This document shows positions 47,993 to 55,712 of a stretch of 64,000 nt of DNA, piece by piece (position 1 is the first letter of the stretch; every line of letters begins with the position of its first letter). Below the pieces are notes generated by a model. The model saw only the letters and a program-made list of their open reading frames with translations. It made no database searches and had not been told where the DNA came from. The DNA is from Paucibacter sediminis (GTDB lineage Bacteria > Pseudomonadota > Gammaproteobacteria > Burkholderiales > Burkholderiaceae_C), in the NCBI RefSeq assembly GCF_030254645.1, contig NZ_CP116346.1, forward strand, positions 1,344,001 to 1,408,000, written 5' to 3'. The position numbers were made by a program, and so were the translations under genes.

Positions 47993-49800
47993 TTGACGGC
48001 CCTTTTCTTGCTGTCGTCGATGTCCACGAACTCCCACCAGTTCTGCTTGAAGGAATGGCGGCGGTAGCCGATCAGCTGCGCATGCGCCAGATCGCTGAGG
48101 AAGCGGTGGCCGCGGTACTTGTAGGGCATGTAGGCGGTGGCCAGGCGCTTGCTGGTCAGGAACACCGCGTCGCGCTCGGGGCCGTCGGGCAGCGAGCCCA
48201 CCGCGTCGAACAGCTTGTCCATCTCGGGCAGGCTGAAGCGCGCGTAGTTGTAGGTGCCGATATGGCCGGTGTGCAGGGCGGCCAGCGAGTCCTTGCCGTC
48301 GGGCATCGAGGCGCTGTTGGCCAGCGACCAGATCTGGTACTTGCCGGCGCGCATGGACTTGAGGTTCTCGGGCCACTTGGCCACCTTGAACTTCAGCCTC
48401 AGCCCAACCTTGGCGAGCGACTTCTGCCACAGCTCGTCGATCTGGCGCTGGAAGCCATCGGGCGTGGTGAGGCTTTCCAGCAGCAGCGGGCTGCCATCGG
48501 GCAGCTCGCGCCAGCCGTCGCCGTCCACGTCCTTGTAGCCGTAGAGGTCCAGCAGGGCGTTGGCGCGCGCGGGGTCGTAGTCGCCCATCTCGCTGCGGTA
48601 GTCGGGGTCGTAGCCGCTGGTATTGGGCAGGTAGAGCGATTGCGCCACCACCGCCTGGCCACGCCGCACCAGGGCGTTCTCGCGCGGGCTGTTGGTGGCC
48701 AGGCCGATGGCGCGGCGCAAGGCGATGCGCTCGGCCGTGTAGCCGCCCACCACCGGGTCATCCATATTGAAGGCGGTGTAGAGCACGTCCGAGGCCAGCG
48801 TGCGATAGCCCTGGATGCCGCGCTTGGCGAGGTTGGGCGCCAGCTTGCCGCGCGGCATGGCCTGGTTGACGAAGTCCTCGGGCACGCGCTCCAGCAGGTC
48901 GAACTCGCCGCCCAGGAAGGACAGCCAGCGCGGCTGGTTCTCCTCGATGATGGAGACCTCGACGCGGTCGATCATCGGGATGCGCCGGCCCTTGAAGCGC
49001 GCCAGCAAGGCCTGACCCTCGGCGTCGTCGGCATTCGGCTGGGCATCGTAATAACGCTCGCGGTAGCCAGGGTTCTTCTCCAGCACGATCAGCGAGCTGC
49101 GCCGCCACTGCTTGAGCACGAAGGGGCCGGTGCCCACCGGGTGGCCCATGCTCTGCTCGCCATAGGCCTCGATGACCTCGCGCGCCACCGCGCCGTAGAG
49201 ATCGGTCTGCGCCAGGATCTCGATCAGGCGCGGGCGCGTCTGCTTGAGGCGCAGCTGCAGGGTGTAGCGGTCCAGCGCGCGCAGCCCGGCGATCGGGTGG
49301 TCGTAGTCGAAGCGCTTCTTCTGCTTCAGCACCTCGGCGCGGTACTCGGCCAGGCCCACGAAGCCCTGCTCGTCAATCTCGCTCCAGTGCGGGCTGTTGT
49401 TCTCGGGGTCGGCGGCGCGCTTGAGGACGAACACATAGTCTTCCGCGGTCAGCTCGCGCTTCTTGCCCTTGAACACCGGGTCGTCGGCAAAGAAGATGCC
49501 CGGCTGCAGCTTGATGGTCCAGGTCCTGAAGTCGTCCGACACCTCGGGCATGCCCACGGCAGTCTGCGGCACCAGCTTGGCGGGGCGCGCCAGGTGGTCG
49601 TAGGTGTAGAGCCCCTCGAAGATGTGCGAGGTGATGATGCGCGAGTAGATGTCGGTCACGCGCCCCGGGTCGAAGCCGGTCTCGGCGACGCGGAAGCTGT
49701 AGCGCAGCAGCTTGGGCGCGGCGGGCGCCTCGGCCGCGCCGGCCATGCCGGCATGCAGGAGGCCGAGGGCGGCGGCCAGGATCAGCAGCAGGCGCTTCAT
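47989..49800 (-). CDS. Family-5 solute-binding protein, copy E
   Basis: 603 aa, signal peptide MKRLLLILAAALGLLHAGMA. Blocks: LRYSFRVAETGFDPGRVTDI, KKRELTAEDYVFVLKRAADP, HPVGTGPFVLKQWRRSSLIV, QPRWLSFLGGEFDLLERVPE, AFNMDDPVVGGYTAERIALR, DVDGDGWRELPDG and FKQNWWEFVDIDDSKKRAVK. The second-lobe segment IWSLANSASMPDGKDSLAAL is unlike the equivalent in other copies, again pointing to a separate ligand. ATGA overlaps join it to copies D and F. Confidence 0.93.
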   Translation of the reverse strand: MKRLLLILAAALGLLHAGMAGAAEAPAAPKLLRYSFRVAETGFDPGRVTDIYSRIITSHIFEGLYTYDHLARPAKLVPQTAVGMPEVSDDFRTWTIKLQPGIFFADDPVFKGKKRELTAEDYVFVLKRAADPENNSPHWSEIDEQGFVGLAEYRAEVLKQKKRFDYDHPIAGLRALDRYTLQLRLKQTRPRLIEILAQTDLYGAVAREVIEAYGEQSMGHPVGTGPFVLKQWRRSSLIVLEKNPGYRERYYDAQPNADDAEGQALLARFKGRRIPMIDRVEVSIIEENQPRWLSFLGGEFDLLERVPEDFVNQAMPRGKLAPNLAKRGIQGYRTLASDVLYTAFNMDDPVVGGYTAERIALRRAIGLATNSPRENALVRRGQAVVAQSLYLPNTSGYDPDYRSEMGDYDPARANALLDLYGYKDVDGDGWRELPDGSPLLLESLTTPDGFQRQIDELWQKSLAKVGLRLKFKVAKWPENLKSMRAGKYQIWSLANSASMPDGKDSLAALHTGHIGTYNYARFSLPEMDKLFDAVGSLPDGPERDAVFLTSKRLATAYMPYKYRGHRFLSDLAHAQLIGYRRHSFKQNWWEFVDIDDSKKRAVK

Positions 49801-51626
49801 GGCTTGTTGCTCCGCCCCGGCAGGGCCTGGGTGTCGATGTCCACGTATTGCCAGAAATTGCGCACGAAGACATTGCGCTCGTAGCCGATCACCCAGGGCT
49901 GGGAGAGGTCGGTGAAGATACGGTGGATGTCCATCTTGTAGGGCATGTAGGCGATCAGCAGGCGCTGGGCTTCGCGCATCACGGCCTCGCGCTCGGGGCC
50001 GTTGGGCAGGGCCTTCTGCTTTTCATAGAGCGCGTTGTAGGCCGGCAGGTCAAAGCGGGCCTTGTTGGCCTTGCCCTTGGCGCGGCCATCGCCGAGCGCC
50101 AGGAAGGTGTCGTTGTCCGGGGTGGTGGCAACCCAGCTCACGCCCCACATCTGCAGCTTGGCGGCATTCGCGGACTTGAGGTTCTCGGGCCATTTGGCTG
50201 TCTTGAAGTCCATCCTGACCTTCAGCGCCTCCATGCCCTTGTGCCAGAGCTCGATCAGCTGGCGGCTGGTGCCGTCGGGCTGGGTCGCGTACTCGATGCG
50301 CAGCGGCGTGCCATCGGGCCGGTCGCGCCAGCCGTCGCCGTCCTTGTCGGTGTATCCGTAGAGGTCCAGCAAGGCCTTGGCCTTGGCCAGGTTGTACTCG
50401 CTCATCTCCGACTTGAAGCCGGGGTCGTAGCCGAACACGCCCGGGATCGAGGGGCCTTGCGCGGGGATGCCCTGGCCGCTGCGCGCCAGGCGGATCTGCT
50501 TGTCCACGTCCATCGCCAGGGAGATGGCGCGGCGCAGCGCGATCTTCTCCGGCGTGTAGCCGCCCACCACCGGGTCATCCATATTGAAGTAGGAGAACGC
50601 GATCTCGGGGTAGATGAAGCGCGTCATGTGCACGCCGCGCTTGGCCAGATTGGGCGCCAGCTTGTTGCCGGGGATGGCGATGTTGGCGAACTCGAACGGC
50701 AGCTCGGTCAGCACATCGGCCTCGCCGCCCAGGAAGGACAGCCAGCGCGGCTGGTTCTCTTCGATGATGGCGATTTCCACCCGGTCCACCATGGGCAGGC
50801 GGCGGCCCTGCAGGGCCCGCACCTGGGCGGCCAACTCGGGCTTGTCGGCCGGCGGCTGCTCCTTGTAGAACTCCTCGCGGTAGTTCGGGTTCTTCTCAAG
50901 CACGATGCGTGAGCTGCGGCGCCACTCGGCCAGCCGCCAGGGGCCGGTGCCCACCGGGTGCTCCATGATCTTGTCGGCATAGGCCTCGACCACCTCGCGT
51001 GCCACCGCGCCCAGGAAGCCGGCATCGGCGAACTGGTTGATGAAGCGCGGATCACCCACGCCCAGCTTGATCTGGAACTTGTAGCGGCCGAGCTGCTGCA
51101 GGCCCTCGACCGGGCGCTCGTAGTCGAAGGGCTTCTTGGCCGCCATCAGCTCCTTGCGCAGCTCCGACAGGCCCAGGATCTTGACGTTCTCCAGCAGGTA
51201 GAGGTTGGGGCTCTTCCATTGCGGGTCGTAGTGGCGCTTGATGGCGTAGATGTAGTCGGCGGCGGTCAGTTCGCGCTTCTTGCCGCCAAAGGCCGGGTCA
51301 TCGCTGAAGTGGATGCCGGGCCGGAGCTCGAAGCTGAGGGTCTTGAAGTCGTCCGAGATCTCCGGCATCGCCACCAGGGTGTTCGGGATCAGCTTGGCCG
51401 GCTTGGCGAGGAACTCGAACTTCAAGGGCGCGTCGAAGATGCCGGCGGCCACCGTCTTGCTGTAGGTGTCGGAGATCTGCGCCGGGTCGAAGCCGGTCTC
51501 GGCCACCCGGAAGGCGTAGCGCAGCACCTTGGGCTCGGGGCCGGGGGCCTGGGCCGAGGTCCAGGCCGAAAAGAATACGCCGGCCAGCAGTACGGCCGCG
51601 GTGCGGGCAATGCCAGCTCGTCGCAT
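49797..51626 (-). CDS. Family-5 solute-binding protein, copy F (first of the array)
   Basis: 609 aa, signal peptide MRRAGIARTAAVLLAGVFFS with WTSAQA. Blocks: LRYAFRVAETGFDPAQISDT, KKRELTAADYIYAIKRHYDP, HPVGTGPWRLAEWRRSSRIV, QPRWLSFLGGEADVLTELPF, YFNMDDPVVGGYTPEKIALR, DKDGDGWRDRPDG and VRNFWQYVDIDTQ. As first gene it is nearest the promoter and probably the most expressed copy. YAIKRHYDPQWKSPNLYL resembles copy A (YSIKRYYDPRINSEHLYV) more than the others, so the two ends of the array are closest relatives in that region. The ribosome site before ATG 51626 is weak. Confidence 0.93.
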   Translation of the reverse strand: MRRAGIARTAAVLLAGVFFSAWTSAQAPGPEPKVLRYAFRVAETGFDPAQISDTYSKTVAAGIFDAPLKFEFLAKPAKLIPNTLVAMPEISDDFKTLSFELRPGIHFSDDPAFGGKKRELTAADYIYAIKRHYDPQWKSPNLYLLENVKILGLSELRKELMAAKKPFDYERPVEGLQQLGRYKFQIKLGVGDPRFINQFADAGFLGAVAREVVEAYADKIMEHPVGTGPWRLAEWRRSSRIVLEKNPNYREEFYKEQPPADKPELAAQVRALQGRRLPMVDRVEIAIIEENQPRWLSFLGGEADVLTELPFEFANIAIPGNKLAPNLAKRGVHMTRFIYPEIAFSYFNMDDPVVGGYTPEKIALRRAISLAMDVDKQIRLARSGQGIPAQGPSIPGVFGYDPGFKSEMSEYNLAKAKALLDLYGYTDKDGDGWRDRPDGTPLRIEYATQPDGTSRQLIELWHKGMEALKVRMDFKTAKWPENLKSANAAKLQMWGVSWVATTPDNDTFLALGDGRAKGKANKARFDLPAYNALYEKQKALPNGPEREAVMREAQRLLIAYMPYKMDIHRIFTDLSQPWVIGYERNVFVRNFWQYVDIDTQALPGRSNKP

Positions 51627-51753
51627 CAGAGGTTTCCATTCACATCAAGCAAAGGCGCCGGCAACCTTGTGGGCCCGGCGCATGGGGGCGAAGTCTAAGG
51701 GCCCCGCCGCCGCCTTGCCATTGCCAGCAACCCCAGGGCGGGCATTCCGGCGT

Positions 51754-51784
51754 GAGCTATGCCTTTTGGCATGGGAGCTATGCC
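51754..51784. repeat. Helically phased direct repeats with internal palindrome
   Basis: GAGCTATGCC at 51754-51763 and 51775-51784, exactly 21 bp apart, so on the same face of the helix. ATGCC-TTTT-GGCAT (51759-51772) overlaps the first copy. This fits an operator for a dimeric regulator; no regulator gene is adjacent. Confidence 0.5.
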
Positions 51785-51858
51785 GCGTGAATCGGGGGGC
51801 GGACCGAGGGAAATGCCGGTTGGATGCGGCGCGAGACTCGCATAGACTCGCGCCTGGA

Positions 51859-51889
51859 AAACCCCGATCACCATAAGTGGCCGGGGTTT
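51859..51889 (+). promoter_or_regulatory. Leader hairpin upstream of the importer genes
   Basis: AAACCCCG (51859-51866) pairs perfectly with CGGGGTTT (51882-51889) across 15 nt that can form an inner CAC/GTG stem. It ends 37 bp before the first permease ATG. The T-run is only three bases, so attenuation or mRNA protection is as likely as termination. Confidence 0.45.
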
Positions 51890-51926
51890 CACTTTATCGA
51901 CGCGTGACGAATGGAGACCGACAGCG

Positions 51927-52865
51927 ATGGCGGCATACCTGATAAGACGCTTGTGGCAAATGATCCCGACCCTGCTCGGCGTCGTGCTGCTGGTGTTCTT
52001 CCTCTTCAAATATTTCGGCAGCGATCCTGCCGAGGTGCTGGGCGGCCTGAACGCCAGCCCCGAACAGATCGACGCCATCCGCGAGCAGCTGGGCCTCAAC
52101 AAGCCGGTGCTCGAGCAGCTGTGGATCTTCATCAAGCAGATCGTCACCTTCAACTGGGGCAAGAGCTGGGCCACGCAGGAAGCCGTGTCCAACCTGTTCG
52201 CCAGCCGCCTGCCGGCCACGCTGACGGTGATGCTGCCCATCCTGGTGCTGGAAGTGCTGCTGGCGATCCCCTTCGCGCTGGCCGTGGCCTATGTGCGGGG
52301 CTCGCTGACCGATCGCGCGGTGATGATCCTCACCACCGTGGCGGTGTCGATCTCGCTGCTGGTGTACGTGATCGTGGGCCAGTATGTGTTCGCCTTCCGC
52401 CTGGGCTGGTTCCCGGTGCAGGGCTGGACCGACAGCTTCTGGACCAACCTCACCACCTACGCCCCCCTGCCGGTAGCGGTGGCGGTGGCGGTGGCGCTCT
52501 CGCCCTACACCCGCCTGTACCGCACCTTCTTCCTGGACGAGATCGGCCATGACTATGTGCGCACCGCGCGCGCCAAGGGCATGACCGAGCGCACCATCCT
52601 GCTCAAGCATGTGCTGCGCAACGCCATGATCCCCATCATGACGAACATCTCGGTGGCCCTGCCCGGCGTGTTCACCGGCTCCTTCCTGCTCGAGGTGTTC
52701 TTCTCGATCCCCGGCCTGGGCCGCGAGATCCTGCTGGCGGTGAACCGCAGCGACTACCCGGTGATCCAGGCCTTTGCGATCTATATCGCGGCGCTGACCA
52801 TGGTGGTCAACCTGATCACCGACCTGCTCTACAAACTCGTTGACCCACGGGTGGTGCTGAAATGA
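51927..52865 (+). CDS. ABC importer permease, DppB/YejB-type
   Basis: 312 aa, six helices. Starts MAAYLIRRLWQMIPTLLGVV, the usual N-terminal helix of DppB-like permeases. The cytoplasmic EAA loop is YVRTARAKGMTERTILLKHV followed by LRNAMIP, and GSFLLEVFFSIPGLGREIL is near the C-terminus. Forms a heterodimer with the next gene product to move peptides or similar solutes into the cytoplasm. Divergent from the six binding-protein genes and overlapping the next gene by 4 bp. Confidence 0.94.
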   Translation: MAAYLIRRLWQMIPTLLGVVLLVFFLFKYFGSDPAEVLGGLNASPEQIDAIREQLGLNKPVLEQLWIFIKQIVTFNWGKSWATQEAVSNLFASRLPATLTVMLPILVLEVLLAIPFALAVAYVRGSLTDRAVMILTTVAVSISLLVYVIVGQYVFAFRLGWFPVQGWTDSFWTNLTTYAPLPVAVAVAVALSPYTRLYRTFFLDEIGHDYVRTARAKGMTERTILLKHVLRNAMIPIMTNISVALPGVFTGSFLLEVFFSIPGLGREILLAVNRSDYPVIQAFAIYIAALTMVVNLITDLLYKLVDPRVVLK

Positions 52866-53914
52866 GTGCCGTGTTGAATACCCCTGTCGCGGGCACTGGC
52901 TCGCAGCGTTCGCAAGGCGTGTGGGCCGCCTCCTGGCGCCGCCTGCGTACCAACAAGCTGGGCATGTTCTGCATGGCCATCGTGGCCTTCTTCCTGGTGC
53001 TGGTGGCGCTCTCGGGCAGCGGTCTGGTGGCCAAGGACTGGCAGAAGGAGGTGGGCGTGCCCAACGCCCAGCCCAACTTCATGGGCCCGGCCCCGGCCGA
53101 GGCCACCGGCGTGATCGCCCAGCCCAAGGGCCCCAACGTGGACCTCAGCGACATCGACCCGCTGGCGCCCAAGTACAAGGAATGGGACGAGCGCGCCAAG
53201 GCCTACAAGACCGAGGCCACGGTGAAGGCCGAGACCCTGCCCTTCGGCGCCGACCGCCTGGGCCGCGATGTGCTCAGCAAGGCCGTCAAGGGCGCCGAGG
53301 TCTCGATCTTGGTGGGCGTGCTGGCGGCCGTGGTGGCCACCCTGATCGGCACGGTGCTGGGCGCGGTGTCGGGCTTCTTCGGCGGCAAGGTGGGCGACTT
53401 CCTGGAGTGGGTCTACAACGTCTTCAACGCGATTCCCTACATCCTGCTGGTGTTCGCCTTCGCGGCCATCTTCGGCCGCGGCGTGCTCTCGGTGGTGCTG
53501 ATCCTGGGCCTGACCGGCTGGACCGGCATCTACCGCCTGATCCGCGCCGAGTTCATGAAGCATTCGGTGCGCGAATACGTGCGCTCGGCCGAGGCGATCG
53601 GCGCGAGCCGCATGTCGCGCATGTTCAAGCACATCCTGCCGAATGTCTCGCATGTGGCCCTGGTGCAGCTCTCGCTGCATGTGGTGAGCTTCATCAAGAG
53701 CGAGGTGATCCTGTCCTATCTGGGTCTGGGCGTGGGCGTGGACCAGGTTTCCTGGGGCACCATGCTGAGCGAATCGCAGAGCGAGCTGATCCTGGGCTAT
53801 TGGTGGCAACTGGTGGCGGTGACCGGCTTCATGGCCGTGTTCGTGACCGCCTTTGCCCTGTTCACGGATGCCTTGCGCGACGCGCTCGATCCGAAGCTGC
53901 GCGGCCTGGAGTGA
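52862..53914 (+). CDS. ABC importer permease, DppC/YejE-type
   Basis: 350 aa. N-terminal helix FCMAIVAFFLVLVALSGSGL, then an unusually long periplasmic region of about 100 residues (NAQPNFMGPAPAEATG, DPLAPKYKEWDERAKAYKTE) before the core, which begins LPFGADRLGRDVLSKAVKGA. EAA loop: YVRSAEAIGASRMSRMFKHI. The enlarged loop faces the binding proteins and could help a single permease dock several receptors (inference). Coupled to the first permease by ATGA; the ATPase follows 10 bp after its stop. Confidence 0.93.
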   Translation: MSAVLNTPVAGTGSQRSQGVWAASWRRLRTNKLGMFCMAIVAFFLVLVALSGSGLVAKDWQKEVGVPNAQPNFMGPAPAEATGVIAQPKGPNVDLSDIDPLAPKYKEWDERAKAYKTEATVKAETLPFGADRLGRDVLSKAVKGAEVSILVGVLAAVVATLIGTVLGAVSGFFGGKVGDFLEWVYNVFNAIPYILLVFAFAAIFGRGVLSVVLILGLTGWTGIYRLIRAEFMKHSVREYVRSAEAIGASRMSRMFKHILPNVSHVALVQLSLHVVSFIKSEVILSYLGLGVGVDQVSWGTMLSESQSELILGYWWQLVAVTGFMAVFVTAFALFTDALRDALDPKLRGLE

Positions 53915-53924
53915 GCGAAACAAA

Positions 53925-55619
53925 ATGCTGCTGAGTATTCAAGACCTCAAAGTCGCCTTCCGCATGGGCAAGGTGCAGGGCCAGATGCAGCGTGCGCTGG
54001 CCGTCAAGGGCGTGAGCTTCGACATTCCCGAGAACTCGACGGTGGCCCTGGTGGGCGAGTCGGGCTCGGGCAAGAGCGTCACCGCCATGTCCATCCTCAA
54101 CCTGCTGCCCGACAACGCCGAGCGCGAGGGCAAGATCCTGTTCCAGGGCAAGGACCTGCTCAAGACCTCGCTGCCCGAGCTGCAGGGCATACGCGGGCGC
54201 GAGATCGCCTGCGTGTTCCAGGATCCGATGACCTCGCTGAACCCGGTGTTCACCGTGGCCGACCAGATCATGGAGCCGCTGATGAAGCACATGGGCATGA
54301 GCCGCCGGCAGGCGCTCACGCGTGCCGAGGAGCTGCTCAACGAGGTGGGCATTCCCGAACCCAAGCGCCGCCTGAGCAGCTATCCGCACGAGATGTCGGG
54401 CGGCCAGCAGCAGCGCGTGATGATCGCGGTGGCGCTGGCCTGTTCACCCAAGCTCCTGATCGCCGACGAGCCGACCACCGCGCTGGACGTGACCATCCAG
54501 CGCCAGGTGATGGAACTGATGGCCAGGCTCAAGGACACGCACAAGATGAGCATGCTGTTCATCTCGCACGACCTGGGCGTGGTGGGCGAGATCTCCGACC
54601 AGGTGGTGGTGATGCGCCATGGCGAGATCCGCGAGAAGGCCCCGGTGGCCGAGATCTTCCATAACCCGCAGGATGCCTACACCAAGGCCCTGCTGGCCTG
54701 CCGCCCGTCTCTCACCGAGAACCCGGCGCGCCTGATGGTGATCGACGACCACATCGCCGGCCGCAGCGTGCACGAGGGCGCGGGCAAGGCCAAGGACCCG
54801 GACGCGCCGGTGATCCTGGAGGCGCGCGGCCTGAAGAAGAGCTTCTTCTTCAAGCAGGGCCTGTTCGGCAAGAAGGAGTTCCAGGCCGTCAAGGACGTGA
54901 ACTTCAAGCTGCGCAAGGGCTACACCCTGGGCGTGGTGGGTGAGTCGGGTTCGGGCAAGACCACCATGGGCCTGACGCTGCTGCGCCTGCACGAGCCCAG
55001 CGGCGGCGAGGTGCTGTTCGAGGGCAAGGATCTGCTCAAGATGGGCCCGACCGACTGGCAGAAGATGCGCCGCCGCATCCAGGTGGTGTTCCAGAACCCG
55101 TATGCCTCGCTGAACCCGCGCTTCACCATCGGCCAGACCCTGGTCGAGCCGATGGAGATCCATGGCATCGGCGCCAGCCACCAGGAACGCCTGGCCACCG
55201 CCAGCGCCCTGCTGAAGAAGGTCGGCCTGGACGACAGCGCGCTCAACAAATACCCGCACGAGTTCTCCGGCGGCCAGCGCCAGCGCATCGCGATCGCGCG
55301 CTGCCTGACGCTCAACCCCGAGGTGCTGGTGCTGGACGAATCGGTGTCGGCCCTGGACGTGTCGGTGCAGGCCCAGGTGCTGAACCTCTTGAAGGACCTG
55401 CAGGACGAGTTCGGCCTGTCCTACATCTTCATCAGCCACGATCTGGCCGTGGTGAAGTTCATCTCCGACGAGGTGCTGGTGATGCAGAACGGCGATGTGG
55501 TCGAGCAGAGCGAGACCCAGAGCCTGCTGGCCGCACCCAAGCAGGAGTACACGCGCCGCCTGCTCGGTGCGGTGCCCAGGGGCTACCAGGGCGGGCACGC
55601 GGTAGCTGCCGCGGCCTGA
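53925..55619 (+). CDS. Fused double ABC ATPase (DppD-DppF/YejF-type)
   Basis: 564 aa with two nucleotide-binding domains in one chain. Domain 1: Walker A GESGSGKS at 44-51, signature SGGQQQR, Walker B LLIADEPTTALD. Domain 2: Walker A GESGSGKT at 339-346, signature SGGQRQR, Walker B VLVLDESVSALD. Each is followed by the oligopeptide-type tail. This corresponds to DppD plus DppF fused, as in YejF of the microcin C importer. ATG 53925 gives MLLSIQDLKVAF, the natural start. It energises the two permeases and, by location, serves all six binding proteins. Confidence 0.95.
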   Translation: MLLSIQDLKVAFRMGKVQGQMQRALAVKGVSFDIPENSTVALVGESGSGKSVTAMSILNLLPDNAEREGKILFQGKDLLKTSLPELQGIRGREIACVFQDPMTSLNPVFTVADQIMEPLMKHMGMSRRQALTRAEELLNEVGIPEPKRRLSSYPHEMSGGQQQRVMIAVALACSPKLLIADEPTTALDVTIQRQVMELMARLKDTHKMSMLFISHDLGVVGEISDQVVVMRHGEIREKAPVAEIFHNPQDAYTKALLACRPSLTENPARLMVIDDHIAGRSVHEGAGKAKDPDAPVILEARGLKKSFFFKQGLFGKKEFQAVKDVNFKLRKGYTLGVVGESGSGKTTMGLTLLRLHEPSGGEVLFEGKDLLKMGPTDWQKMRRRIQVVFQNPYASLNPRFTIGQTLVEPMEIHGIGASHQERLATASALLKKVGLDDSALNKYPHEFSGGQRQRIAIARCLTLNPEVLVLDESVSALDVSVQAQVLNLLKDLQDEFGLSYIFISHDLAVVKFISDEVLVMQNGDVVEQSETQSLLAAPKQEYTRRLLGAVPRGYQGGHAVAAAA

Positions 55620-55642
55620 GCAAGCAAGAGAAGCAGAAAGAA

Positions 55643-55668
55643 AAAGGCGGCCCTCACGGGCCGCCTTT
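55643..55668. terminator. Bidirectional intrinsic terminator
   Basis: AAAGGCGGCCC (55643-55653) pairs perfectly with GGGCCGCCTTT (55658-55668) across TCAC; A-rich flank on the left (AGAAAGAAAAA) and TTT on the right let it stop both the importer operon and the converging protease gene. Confidence 0.88.
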
Positions 55669-55712
55669 GCATTTGGCAGGGCGCTTGCGCGCCTGCCTGC
55701 CTGCAGATTGGC

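Larger units (their letters stand above)
51627..51926. promoter_or_regulatory. 300-bp divergent control region of the binding-protein array and importer
   Basis: No gene. It holds two 10-bp direct repeats 21 bp apart (GAGCTATGCC), with ATGCC-TTTT-GGCAT between them, a pair AGACTCGC at 51834 and 51844 (10-bp period), a hairpin at 51859-51889, and GGAG (51913-51916) serving the permease ATG at 51927. Both transcription units must start here. I cannot assign -35/-10 boxes with confidence. Confidence 0.6.

Noticed and set aside
42583-51626. CRISPR-like or tandem DNA repeat array
   Set aside because: The periodic similarity is that of full-length paralogous protein genes about 1.8 kb apart, not short repeats with spacers.
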